A stretch of 36,618 nucleotides of DNA from Promethearchaeota archaeon (GTDB lineage Archaea; Asgardarchaeota; Lokiarchaeia; Sigyniarchaeales; SOKP01): assembly GCA_019058425.1 (NCBI GenBank), contig JAHPYZ010000047.1, positions 1 to 36,618 on the forward strand. The letters run 5' to 3'. Under the pieces are notes generated by a model. That model had not been told where the DNA came from. It saw only the letters and a list, made by a program, of their open reading frames with translations, and did no database searches. Position numbers and translations under genes: made by a program. Of this stretch, positions 15,424-23,615 are shown one piece after another; the stretch's first letter is position 1; each line of letters begins with the position of its first letter.

Positions 15424-17379
15424 CTACATTTTTAAGACTGGGATAACAAGATGAGATGGAAATTCTTTTGTATGATAAATTTTTTGCTCAGCTATGAAAT
15501 AATCTCCTGGTTGACCCTCTCCTCCTAAATTTGAATTAATATCAAATCGTGGAAAATTACTTGAAGTTATTTCAATTCGTAATTTATGGTTTTTCCTAAA
15601 AAAATTTGAGGTATTTCCTAATTCAATCTCATACTTATAAACCTTTCCTGGTTCTATGAGAGAAGGATTTTCATCACCAATTCTGAAGCGAGCTCGAATG
15701 CCAGCGTCTAGAATATTTATCGCTTTTCCTCGTGGATATACATCTACTAATTTGATCATGAAGTCAGTATCTTTCGCTGTAGAAGATGCGTAAAGCACCA
15801 TCTTTACAGGACCCGTTATTTCTAATCCTTCATTTAATTGTGTGGTTGAGTAGATTAAAACATCTTTTCGCTTTTCAGCATCTTTTTGGTCTTGAGCTCC
15901 TTTTAATATACCTAAATTCCTTCCCCCCTTCGAAATAACAGGATTCAAGGGATTAAAAACATATGTATCTTCTGATTCATTAGTTGGTTCTTTGAAATCT
16001 AAAATACCATCTCCTTTTAGACTGTTTGCGCCTTTAATAGAATGAATAAATAACTTTTTGTATTCAATTTCTTCAGGTGGCCACTTTTCTGTGTATCTCC
16101 AAATGTTTCTCCCCATTACCCAATACTTTATAGAAGGTTTATTTATTTCAGGAAAAGCATTCTTATCGTCACATAACCAATATCGGTTCCAATCGAGATT
16201 TAAAAATTCTTTATAAAAACCTCCCATACCCGCATTTATAATACGGCTGTCCGGATGACCACTCGCTCCATGTGCCCATGATCCTATAAGTAGTCTTGAA
16301 TATTTCTTAGGATTTCCAGTGGCGCTGTTTTGAATTTCTATAAAATCCTTTAATTGTTTCTCAAAAAACATGTCTTGCCAACCAGCGAGCATAAATGCAG
16401 GTTGTGAAAATTTAGTACCATCCATATCTAAAAATCCTGACATCTTGTATGTATCCTTATCCACACCTTGGGTAATTAAGAAATCATTCAAAAATTTGAA
16501 GTAAATCTTAAAATTGCGCTTAGAAGGATCAAAATTCTTAATATTATAATATGATACTAAAAGATCTTGGACTTCTTTTATTGACTTTCCCTTTAACTGA
16601 GATAGCCTAAGCCTGCTTTTCTTTTTGAGGGGATCATTATATAAAGCGTATTGAGGATTTAAGTATCTTTCATACATTAAACTTGTTAATGTATCTATAT
16701 CAGGAACTTCTCTATGTGATGTTATATTTACCATTATTCTATAAATCGAAGTTGTTAGAGCATGAATTTGAAGACCTCCATTGTTTTTCCATAAATTCAA
16801 AGATGATGTAACAGCTGGAGAAATACATGTCAAATACTTATTATCCCATGAGACTGCAAGTTGTGTTATACCAAAATAACTTGCTCCTGCCATTCCTATT
16901 TTTCCATTGTACCAATACTGTTTAGAGATCCATTCTAAAGTCTCTAATCCATCTCCTCTTTCCGTAAATAAATAATAATTAAAGCCGCTCGAATGTGATG
17001 TTCCACGTATATCTTGAATAATCGTTACGAATCCAAATCCTGCATATACATATCCTAGAATACTCATACTATCCTTCCAATAGGGTAATCGTACTAATAT
17101 GGTTGGACATTTGCTTTTTTTCTTAAAAACATTCTTTGGAACATATACATCAGTTGCCAATTCTGTACCATCCTTTAATTTTACAAAACATTCAGGATAC
17201 CTCTTTACACTATTTTTAGCATACCCTAATCCTAAGAATATCCCTAAAATCTTCAATAAAGGGATAGCACCATGCCTCATTATAATTTTCTGTAATGAAC
17301 GCATAAATTTTGGAAATCTTGGTTTCCAAGCTACTTTCAAATAAGATAGGTCAGTAACATACTTTTCATTCATTACCAT
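15424..17379 (-). CDS. CocE/NonD-family hydrolase (X-Pro dipeptidyl-peptidase-like)
   Basis: A 651-residue protein. Residues 60-380 are an alpha/beta-hydrolase core: VKLKDGTELATDVYVP (66-81), QDIRGTSHSSG (122-132), nucleophile elbow GMAGASYFG (162-170, Ser167), Asp336 in LAGWQDMFF and His370 in IGSWAHG. Residues about 420-651 form the C-terminal jelly-roll typical of the family, ending FRKNHKLRIEITSSNFPRFD and the closing GDYFIAEQKIYH. Members include Xaa-Pro dipeptidyl-peptidases, cocaine esterase and glutaryl-7-ACA acylases; which reaction applies here is unknown. Residues 37-53 (LLKILGIFLGLGY) are hydrophobic and could tether the enzyme to the membrane. A tRNA gene lies just upstream on the same strand. 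Confidence 0.88.
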   Translation of the reverse strand: MVMNEKYVTDLSYLKVAWKPRFPKFMRSLQKIIMRHGAIPLLKILGIFLGLGYAKNSVKRYPECFVKLKDGTELATDVYVPKNVFKKKSKCPTILVRLPYWKDSMSILGYVYAGFGFVTIIQDIRGTSHSSGFNYYLFTERGDGLETLEWISKQYWYNGKIGMAGASYFGITQLAVSWDNKYLTCISPAVTSSLNLWKNNGGLQIHALTTSIYRIMVNITSHREVPDIDTLTSLMYERYLNPQYALYNDPLKKKSRLRLSQLKGKSIKEVQDLLVSYYNIKNFDPSKRNFKIYFKFLNDFLITQGVDKDTYKMSGFLDMDGTKFSQPAFMLAGWQDMFFEKQLKDFIEIQNSATGNPKKYSRLLIGSWAHGASGHPDSRIINAGMGGFYKEFLNLDWNRYWLCDDKNAFPEINKPSIKYWVMGRNIWRYTEKWPPEEIEYKKLFIHSIKGANSLKGDGILDFKEPTNESEDTYVFNPLNPVISKGGRNLGILKGAQDQKDAEKRKDVLIYSTTQLNEGLEITGPVKMVLYASSTAKDTDFMIKLVDVYPRGKAINILDAGIRARFRIGDENPSLIEPGKVYKYEIELGNTSNFFRKNHKLRIEITSSNFPRFDINSNLGGEGQPGDYFIAEQKIYHTKEFPSHLVIPVLKM

Positions 17380-17407
17380 TAGTAAAAATCGATATCATAT
17401 AAAGTTT

Positions 17408-17419
17408 AAAAATAAAAAA
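17408..17419 (-). terminator. Oligo-T transcription terminator after the tRNA gene
   Basis: On the minus strand the tRNA 3' end is followed within a few bases by T-runs of six (17414-17419) and five (17408-17412), the usual archaeal termination signal for tRNA genes. Confidence 0.45.
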
Positions 17420-17437
17420 TAGCAGGCCCGGGGGGAT

Positions 17438-17467
17438 GTGTTCAAGAAATACGAATTAAATTTCTAA
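17438..17467 (-). other. Predicted T-loop intron (58/59) of tRNA-Arg(CCU)
   Basis: 30 bases between A58 (17468) and A59 (17437). GUUC (positions 53-56) can pair with GAAC near the intron 3' end, the 3-base bulge AAU is cut after AA at the 5' site, and an inner 6-bp stem AGAAAU/AUUUCU closes the intron. The 3' bulge is five bases rather than three, so this is a relaxed bulge-helix-bulge. Confidence 0.7.
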
Positions 17468-17488
17468 TTGAACCCCCGATCTTCAGCT

Positions 17489-17506
17489 TACTCCTTATAT
17501 TTAAGT
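17489..17506 (-). other. Predicted anticodon-loop intron (37/38) of tRNA-Arg(CCU)
   Basis: 18 bases at the canonical archaeal position. Central helix CUCC/GGAG is flanked on opposite strands by two 3-base bulges, both UAA, with a small inner stem (UUA/UAA). Cutting UA|A at each bulge gives the loop CUCCUAA with anticodon CCU: a textbook bulge-helix-bulge. Confidence 0.85.
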
Positions 17507-17629
17507 TAGGAGGCTGCCGCGATATCCAAGCTTCGCCACGGGCCTATTATTAATAAGTATTCGTTAAATCATATTAACACATTATATAATAAAAAGTTAA
17601 ATGAATATCTCTCCTTACAGATTATAAAT

Positions 17630-17794
17630 TTATATCTTGAATGTGCTTCTAAAATATGCTACACCGCAAATAGGGCAGAAATATTGACCCTCGATAATTA
17701 TTGCTTTTTCAATTGGCACTTCTTTTTGACAATTCATAACACAGCAAGTCACCGTTTTCTTATTCCCCTTATTTTCATTCGACAATTTTATCAT
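17630..17794 (-). CDS. Small zinc-ribbon-like protein
   Basis: A 54-residue frame with ATG at 17794 (MIKLSNENKGNKKTV) and stop at 17630. It has two cysteine pairs, CCVMNC (17-22) and FCPICG (C40-x2-C43), spaced as in a zinc ribbon, with a short strand pair between them (PIEKAIIIEGQYF). The first knuckle is C-x3-C or C-x4-C rather than the usual C-x2-C. Basic N-terminus. Codon composition and the cysteine pattern support a real gene; function unknown. It is divergent from the Lsm gene, with which it shares a 126-base promoter region, and lies upstream of the tRNA on the same strand. Confidence 0.6.
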   Translation of the reverse strand: MIKLSNENKGNKKTVTCCVMNCQKEVPIEKAIIIEGQYFCPICGVAYFRSTFKI

Positions 17795-17872
17795 TGATTT
17801 TTATATGAGTATTTATGTATAGACCTATAAAAATAATCAAAAGATTTTAATTCTAGCTAATTTGTATTGTTA

Positions 17873-17881
17873 TTATAAATA
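17873..17881 (+). promoter_or_regulatory. Candidate TATA box of the Lsm gene
   Basis: TTATAAATA. With the usual 25-base spacing, transcription would begin near 17900, downstream of the ATG at 17888 and shortly before the ATG at 17921, which is why the later ATG is chosen for the Lsm protein. Confidence 0.4.
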
Positions 17882-17920
17882 TTTTTTATGAATAATTGCT
17901 TTTTTAGGGATTACTTAATA

Positions 17921-18196
17921 ATGTCACGTGAAAGTTATACGAGATCAAATCGTCCAATTGATTATTTGAAGTCATCTATCAATGAAATAATACTTATTAA
18001 AGTTAAGCGTAATCGTTTGTTCAGGGGTCGTCTTGGCGGTTTCGATGAACACTTAAATCTCTATCTTGAAGAGACAAGTCAAATTTTTGAGTATCAAGAT
18101 GATGAAGGTAATATTAGAGAGGAACATGAAAATTTAGGAAGTATCGTAGTACGAGGCGACAATGTTATTTTTGTTAATCTTGCTCATTTAGACTAA
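17921..18196 (+). CDS. Lsm (Sm-like archaeal) RNA-binding protein
   Basis: A 91-residue protein from ATG 17921 (MSRESYTRSNRPIDYLKSSI); an in-frame ATG at 17888 would add 11 residues unlike Sm proteins. The Sm1 motif is INEIILIKVKRNRLFRGRL followed by GGFDEHLNLYLEETSQ, with the conserved G-x-L-x-x-F/Y-D-x-x-x-N-x-x-L pattern; the Sm2 motif is LGSIVVRGDNVIFVNL with the RG dipeptide that contacts RNA. The loop between them is acidic (EYQDDEGNIREEHE) and slightly longer than usual. Lsm proteins form six- or seven-membered rings that bind U-rich RNA and tRNA precursors. The gene lies near a double-intron tRNA, but no functional tie is claimed. Confidence 0.88.
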   Translation: MSRESYTRSNRPIDYLKSSINEIILIKVKRNRLFRGRLGGFDEHLNLYLEETSQIFEYQDDEGNIREEHENLGSIVVRGDNVIFVNLAHLD

Positions 18197-18306
18197 TGAT
18201 GAAGTAATACTTTATCCTTTATTAAAAAGTAGAGATTAAATTACATTTTTAATGCGAAATTGTTTAGTATATATTAGCATAAAATTTTTGAAATTAATAC
18301 ATCCTT

Positions 18307-20388
18307 TTGCTTAAACTTTGGTGTGACTATCGAAAATTGACAGTAATAGAACAAGAAAATTCAGAAAAATCAATTTTAGTGAGCCCAAACTTGGGACATC
18401 CTTCAATTTTAAAAATAAGTACTAAACTGAAAGATAAAGATTTTCAAGCTGAATTACTGTTTATTACAGATAATTCTGATTTAGAGTCTTTTTCCTCATC
18501 CATAAGAAAAAATATATCCTTAATACCGTTATATGATTATAAATGGTCCTATAAACTAATTTTCGTGAAAAAACCAAAAGGATTATTCGCAAAATGGAGA
18601 GAAAAAAGAGTTAGAAAAAAGCAAAAGAAAAAAATTAAAGAAATATTAGAAACGGGGACAGAGTTAGATTTAAGTTTAGAACAACTAAAGAAATTAAAAT
18701 CTCGATTACATAGAGGGACCCCTATTTTTCCTAAAATAATAAATATTGAAACTTTTTCTATAACTCCAATTCAAAATGTCTCTACTACAGATAATCTAAA
18801 TCCACACGAATTTTTAGTAAAAAACAAAGTATTTGGTGAAATAGATAAATTCTATAAAGTGACAATTAAATTTTCTCTTAATAAGGAGGTTCTGAAATTC
18901 CTAAAGGAACGAAATTTTGTTATGTTTGATATTCATTGCTTTAATAGCCAAATAAACTATCATTCACTTGTCATATCAAAGCAAAAATGGGAGGATTTTA
19001 CATTTGTACATGCTACGGATCTACATTTAGCAGAGAGAAATGATAGAATTTATGGAATTGTTAAAAAGTGGACACAGTCCTCAATTAAAGAGAATGTAGA
19101 GGATTTCTTTGACACGATAAAAAAGAAACTGAAATTCTCAAAGAAAAAAACCAAAGAGGAAGGAATGCTCTCAGAAATAAAAATTCCCTTGAGAAAGCGT
19201 TTAATTAATCCAAATAATCAATTTAGAAGATTTATAAAAATAATGAATCGGAAAGTAATTAAGAATGAATTAGATTTCATTGTATTTACAGGAGATATTA
19301 TTGATTATACCATTTTAAGTAGACTGGCCAAAAAACTTCGTAAATTAAATGAATTTAATTATGAACAAAGTAATTGGCTGACTTTTAAAGATATTCTCTT
19401 GAGTAACCCGCCTGAGAATAAATATAAAGGAGTTCTTAGGGGAGAAGAATTGAATTGTCCAATTTTTACAACTTTAGGGAACCATGATTATCGAGTTTTT
19501 CATTATGATCTCACATGGGCAGAAATGTACAAAAAGATTGGATTAAATGCTTCTGAAGCAATTGCATTAAATGAATTATTTTCTGCATCTCCTATTACAG
19601 CTTTAACAAAATCTTCTTTAGCTTTAAAAGGTTATTTATCTGAAATTAATTCTTCACTCGATTTCTCTTTTAAGCTCGGAGAAAATTTGTTTATTATTTT
19701 AAATTCTGGTTCTGATTCTTTTAGAAATTTAAGAGATTTAATAACAGGTCATCCATCAGTTACAGGAATATCTTTCAAACAAATAAAATACTTAGAGAAT
19801 CTAATAAACAACGAAATAAAGAACAATACTAACACATTTCTTTTTCTACATGGACCTCCATTAAATTCTGGGGGTAAAAAGTATAAATTAAATATATTTG
19901 AAAAAAAGGGGAGTAGATTTATAACTAGGAAGTTAATTGAGTTCAAAGAATCGTTAATTAAAAAAATGGGAAAACCAATTTCAGCTGCACGTATTGATGG
20001 AGTATTTAATATGAAATATGGTTCAATTTCATCAAATTGGGAAAAATTAGTTGATTTCTGTAAAAATTATTGTATATTAACCCTCGCAGGTCATACTCAT
20101 GATTCAAAGGAATTTAGATTAGAAAACCCTGAAATTAAAACGAGTGTATATGATGCTCCTCCATTTAGGTTGAAAAAAATTGAAAATCCCGCAGCAATAT
20201 ATTATGATAATTATTCTGAAATATATACTAGTGCCAAAAGTATAAAGGAAAATGGACCTTTTGTAGTCCAGACTCCCGCATTAGGATTAGGAAGTTATAA
20301 AAATCCTGATACTGCAGGGGGATATAGAGAAATAGTTGTAAAAGATGGTAAATTAAGGTCTTTTAAAATACAATATATTAATCGTTAG
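18307..20388 (+). CDS. Large calcineurin-like metallophosphoesterase
   Basis: About 690 residues. The start is uncertain: TTG 18307 is the longest and no ATG lies near it. The catalytic domain is C-terminal (230-690): HATDLH (235-240, Asp238 and His240), FTGDIIDY (327-334, Asp330), GNHD (391-394), FLHGPP (513-518, His515) and GHTHD (595-599), which together form the two-metal site of calcineurin-like phosphoesterases. The first 225 residues are a separate beta-rich region with a very basic helix around 90-112 (KWREKRVRKKQKKK), of unknown role. Another basic insertion (270-300) follows the first metal motif. No signal peptide or membrane segment is visible. The family covers phosphodiesterases, nucleotidases and phosphoprotein phosphatases; the substrate is unknown. 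It converges on the longin-GTPase gene. Confidence 0.85.
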   Translation: MLKLWCDYRKLTVIEQENSEKSILVSPNLGHPSILKISTKLKDKDFQAELLFITDNSDLESFSSSIRKNISLIPLYDYKWSYKLIFVKKPKGLFAKWREKRVRKKQKKKIKEILETGTELDLSLEQLKKLKSRLHRGTPIFPKIINIETFSITPIQNVSTTDNLNPHEFLVKNKVFGEIDKFYKVTIKFSLNKEVLKFLKERNFVMFDIHCFNSQINYHSLVISKQKWEDFTFVHATDLHLAERNDRIYGIVKKWTQSSIKENVEDFFDTIKKKLKFSKKKTKEEGMLSEIKIPLRKRLINPNNQFRRFIKIMNRKVIKNELDFIVFTGDIIDYTILSRLAKKLRKLNEFNYEQSNWLTFKDILLSNPPENKYKGVLRGEELNCPIFTTLGNHDYRVFHYDLTWAEMYKKIGLNASEAIALNELFSASPITALTKSSLALKGYLSEINSSLDFSFKLGENLFIILNSGSDSFRNLRDLITGHPSVTGISFKQIKYLENLINNEIKNNTNTFLFLHGPPLNSGGKKYKLNIFEKKGSRFITRKLIEFKESLIKKMGKPISAARIDGVFNMKYGSISSNWEKLVDFCKNYCILTLAGHTHDSKEFRLENPEIKTSVYDAPPFRLKKIENPAAIYYDNYSEIYTSAKSIKENGPFVVQTPALGLGSYKNPDTAGGYREIVVKDGKLRSFKIQYINR

Positions 20389-20421
20389 ATCGAAGGGATT
20401 AATTCTTAAAGTGCCTAACTT

Positions 20422-21777
20422 TTAGTTTTTTACACTTTTCACTATTTTTGAATAATATTTCCGGATCATATTTATTTCTTTAGAATTAAATACATCCATT
20501 TTAAAACTCCTTAAAAATGAACTGAATTTTGGATATACTTTTGGTTTGGTTTTTGTAAGAAAGACGCAATTAATAGCAGTAAATAAAATACTTAATTTCT
20601 CATTTAAGGTAAATGAATTAGTCTCTATAAAGTCGGAATATAGATCGGTTGTAACTAAAGCATTATCAATAGGAATTTTTAAATCAACTTCAGTTGATTT
20701 CAAATCTTTAAAGAATGTCGGTTCTGAAACAACAGTTTTCGATATGATTTTATCAATTTTGTCTCTTGTATCGCTAACTTTAATTTCGGTCTCATTTTGA
20801 GAAGTAGAAGAGATCGATAATTCTTCTGGTTCTACTAAGGATTCTTCTGAAACTGGTTCTTCATCTAAACCAAATAAAGTTTCATAACTTAAATCTGTAT
20901 TTTCAAATAATTCAGATAATAAAGGAGAATTGACAGTACTCATATCTAATATATCAGCTATTACCCGAATCATTTTATTTCGGTTTTCTTTTCTATTCGC
21001 AACCATGGGATAGGTTTTTAATCCAGTTATTTCTTCAATTTCTTTTATACTTAAAGAATTAGGTAAATCTTGTTTGTTACCTATAATAGCAGCACGCGCA
21101 TGAGGCACTTCTTTAACTTTTAATTCTAAAAAGAATTTGCTTTTTTCAATATTTTTTAACGTAGAATCTGTAACAATAAGGACAGCATCACTTTCTTTTA
21201 TGAATCCTTTCCAAAGATATTTAAATTGTTCCTGTCCTGCAAAATCAAATAATCGAAAAAATAATTTTCCAATTTTAATGGTAGCGATTTCTCCTGTAAT
21301 AGTAGGAACATGTTGAAGAGGAATCTCATCCATTTTGATCAATTTTTTTATGGTGGTTTTTCCTACTCCCGCAAAACCCACTACTGCTATTTTAGGCTTT
21401 AAGTTTCTATGCATTTCATCAAGAGCTACGTTAATTCCTGTAAAATTTAAATCTTTTATACATTTTTCCTTCAAGATTTCACCAAAACGACTTAAAAATA
21501 AAGCTTTAAAATTGATTAATTGCATTTTGATTGTTCTATAAAAATCATCCATTAAACCAGTTATAAAGATAAACGCTAAATTATTTTCGAGCTCTACATC
21601 ATACGATACTCTAAATTTTATAAAATCAAAATACCCGAGGGTTCTACCTAGTGCTCTTTTTGCTTCTGAAATGATCTTAAAACTAAGATCTTCAATCTCA
21701 GAATCACTGACAGCATTCCCATAAAATCTTTTATATATAATTTCGTTTCCGTGAAGTACAAAAACTTGACGTAGCAT
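20422..21777 (-). CDS. Longin-like domain fused to an Arf-like small GTPase
   Basis: A 451-residue protein. Residues 1-110 have the order and look of a longin domain: MLRQVFVLHGNEIIYKRFYG, helix SEIEDLSFKIISEAK, strands FRVSYDVE and LAFIFITGL, then helix YRTIKMQLINFKALFLSRFG. Residues 126-280 are an Arf/SRbeta-like G domain: GFAGVGKT (134-141), PTITGE switch I (158-163), DFAGQ (178-182), NKQD (234-237, the form typical of Arf); the G5 motif is weak. Residues 285-370 are acidic, Ser/Glu/Thr-rich and probably disordered, followed by a helical C-terminal domain (380-451). Longin domains in eukaryotes sit in SNAREs, adaptor subunits and the SRP receptor alpha chain, whose partner is the Arf-like SR beta. 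The fusion suggests a regulated membrane-associated switch; this is inference. Confidence 0.75.
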   Translation of the reverse strand: MLRQVFVLHGNEIIYKRFYGNAVSDSEIEDLSFKIISEAKRALGRTLGYFDFIKFRVSYDVELENNLAFIFITGLMDDFYRTIKMQLINFKALFLSRFGEILKEKCIKDLNFTGINVALDEMHRNLKPKIAVVGFAGVGKTTIKKLIKMDEIPLQHVPTITGEIATIKIGKLFFRLFDFAGQEQFKYLWKGFIKESDAVLIVTDSTLKNIEKSKFFLELKVKEVPHARAAIIGNKQDLPNSLSIKEIEEITGLKTYPMVANRKENRNKMIRVIADILDMSTVNSPLLSELFENTDLSYETLFGLDEEPVSEESLVEPEELSISSTSQNETEIKVSDTRDKIDKIISKTVVSEPTFFKDLKSTEVDLKIPIDNALVTTDLYSDFIETNSFTLNEKLSILFTAINCVFLTKTKPKVYPKFSSFLRSFKMDVFNSKEINMIRKYYSKIVKSVKN

Positions 21778-21982
21778 ATTGCCTACAAATTACTATTTTT
21801 CAATACTAATTATAATCATAAATTTGATATCAAAATCGAATACTTAGTAAAACAAGATATATTTAAAGTTCTTGAAAAGTAAATACTTTTTAGCACTGCT
21901 TCAAACTAAAGGAAAAGGAAGAGAAATATACTTTTTCTCTTAAAATTTATAAGAGTCTCCCAATATACAATTTTTTTTATAA

Positions 21983-23464
21983 TTATTGATGAATTGGTCT
22001 GCCTTTTTTATGAATAGCCTTACCTAAAATAGCCTCAGTTCCCTCAAGGACCATTTCTGATATTGTTGGATGACAGTGAATAGTCTCGGTTACATCACGT
22101 ATTGTAAGATTGTTTTTTATTGCTAAAGCAAGTTCCGCAATAAGCTCGGGAGCTTCAATACCAATACAAGAAGCACCAATTATTTTAGAATCATTTTTAT
22201 CTGCTAAAGTCATGATAAATCCCTCTTCTTCTCCCATACATTTTGCTTTACCAAGAGATTGATATGGAAACTGCCCCATTAAAACGTCTATTCCTCTATC
22301 TTTGGCAGATTTTCTTCTAAATCCCACAGAACTAATATTTGGAGTGGTAAATATTGTTGCTGGGACAACTCTATAATCTGTTTCTATTTTTTTAACCGGA
22401 AAACCTCCAATACTAGCTAAAGCGTTAGATACAGATACGTCGGCTTCATAATATGCAACATGTGCCAGCATAAGACCCCCTGTAACATCTCCGATAGCAT
22501 AAATTCCTTTAACTGAAGTTTCTAACGTGCGATTGTTGCATTTAATTGCCCCACGATCAGTTTTAATACCTAAACCTTCTAATCCTAAATTCTTAGACTC
22601 TTTTACTCTTCCTATGGAAACAATGCATAGATCTCCTTCAAAAATAGTTTTTTCCGCTGAATCAATTTGATCTCTTGGTATTGAAGCCGCACAAGTTATA
22701 ATTTTTACACTAGAGCCTAGATTTTCAACAGATAGGACATTCTGAGAAGTTTTTACTTCAATTTCTAGTTTTTCAAATTTCTTCATTAATTCCCTTACAA
22801 TCATAGGTTCCTCAGTTGCAATAGGTGAAGAGAGATACTCCAGCATTGTTACTTTACTCCCGAATGCTGCGAATATATTTGCAAACTCACATCCAATAAT
22901 ACCGGCTCCAATTATTAATAACTTCTTTGGAATGGTTGAGAAGTTTGGATCAAGAATGTCATCACTTGTTAAGATTCTCTTATGGTCTATGTTAAATGAT
23001 GAGATCATAGCTGGTGAAGATCCTGTAGCTAATATTACTCTTTTAGCTTTAATTATTACGTTATTCTCTCCCTCTATTGAAATTTTAAATCCTGAAGTGA
23101 TATCTCCTCCAATAATTTTACCATGTCCAAAAAACATATCATTTTTCCACGCTTTTTGTAAAGCTGCAATTCCCTCAACTAGTTCCTTAACGATTTTATT
23201 CTTCCGTTCTACAGCTCTTTGAAAGTTGAGTTTAAAATCTTTTATCTCAAGACCAAAATCTGTGTAATCTGGGATCTTTTCGATGATTTCTGCTGAAGCA
23301 TGTAATGCTTTTGCAGGAATACATCCAAGATTTAAACAAGTACCTCCAAGTTTATCTTTCTCAATTAAAGCGACTTTTGCACCATATTGAGCAGCTCTTA
23401 TCGCAGCGTGATATCCTCCTGGTCCAGAACCTATAATTGCAATATCATATTCCTTCTCAGACAT
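21983..23464 (-). CDS. lpdA: Dihydrolipoamide dehydrogenase
   Basis: 493 residues from ATG 23464 (a TTG three codons upstream at 23473 is less likely). The N-terminal FAD fold has IGSGPGG (11-17), the redox-active disulfide GGTCLNLGCIPAK (40-52, Cys43 and Cys48), the NAD fold IIGAGIIGCEFA in the middle, YAIGDVTGGLMLAH for FAD contact, and the C-terminal active-site pair HCHPTISEM (His465 with Glu470). Length and motifs match E3 of 2-oxoacid dehydrogenases and the glycine cleavage system. No E1, E2 or lipoyl protein gene is next to it here, so which complex it serves is unknown. It is transcribed divergently from the glycerate kinase gene. Confidence 0.93.
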   Translation of the reverse strand: MSEKEYDIAIIGSGPGGYHAAIRAAQYGAKVALIEKDKLGGTCLNLGCIPAKALHASAEIIEKIPDYTDFGLEIKDFKLNFQRAVERKNKIVKELVEGIAALQKAWKNDMFFGHGKIIGGDITSGFKISIEGENNVIIKAKRVILATGSSPAMISSFNIDHKRILTSDDILDPNFSTIPKKLLIIGAGIIGCEFANIFAAFGSKVTMLEYLSSPIATEEPMIVRELMKKFEKLEIEVKTSQNVLSVENLGSSVKIITCAASIPRDQIDSAEKTIFEGDLCIVSIGRVKESKNLGLEGLGIKTDRGAIKCNNRTLETSVKGIYAIGDVTGGLMLAHVAYYEADVSVSNALASIGGFPVKKIETDYRVVPATIFTTPNISSVGFRRKSAKDRGIDVLMGQFPYQSLGKAKCMGEEEGFIMTLADKNDSKIIGASCIGIEAPELIAELALAIKNNLTIRDVTETIHCHPTISEMVLEGTEAILGKAIHKKGRPIHQ

Positions 23465-23615
23465 GTAAACCAACTTTGTTAAGTGAATTATTCAAATTTT
23501 GAATTTATCTTAAAGATGTAAATTTATCAATATGTAATAAATTTTATATAAATAAAATATTAAATTGGAAAAGATTATTAATCAGAAATTCCAACGCTTA
23601 ATTAAAAATACTTGA

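Larger units (their letters stand above)
17423..17545 (-). tRNA. tRNA-Arg(CCU) with two predicted introns
   Basis: A complete cloverleaf folds on the minus strand: 7-bp perfect acceptor (AGGCCCG, 17545-17539, with CGGGCCU, 17430-17424), U8-G9, D-stem GCGA/UCGC, D-loop AGCUUGGAUA with A20 (an arginine identity base), anticodon stem GCAGC/GCUGA (outer G-A mismatch), anticodon CCU at 17510-17508, variable AGAUC, T-stem GGGGG/CCCCC, discriminator G 17423; CCA is not encoded. The anticodon loop and the T-loop are both too long. Removing 18 bases after position 37 gives CUCCUAA, and removing 30 bases after position 58 gives UUCAAAU, so the mature tRNA would be a standard 75 bases. It reads AGG codons. 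A palindromic ATTATATAAT at 17581-17590 could be its TATA box. Confidence 0.88.

Noticed and set aside
17888..17920. Earlier ATG for the Lsm gene
   Set aside because: The extra residues MNNCFFRDYLI do not fit Sm proteins, and the candidate TATA box would place transcription initiation downstream of this ATG.
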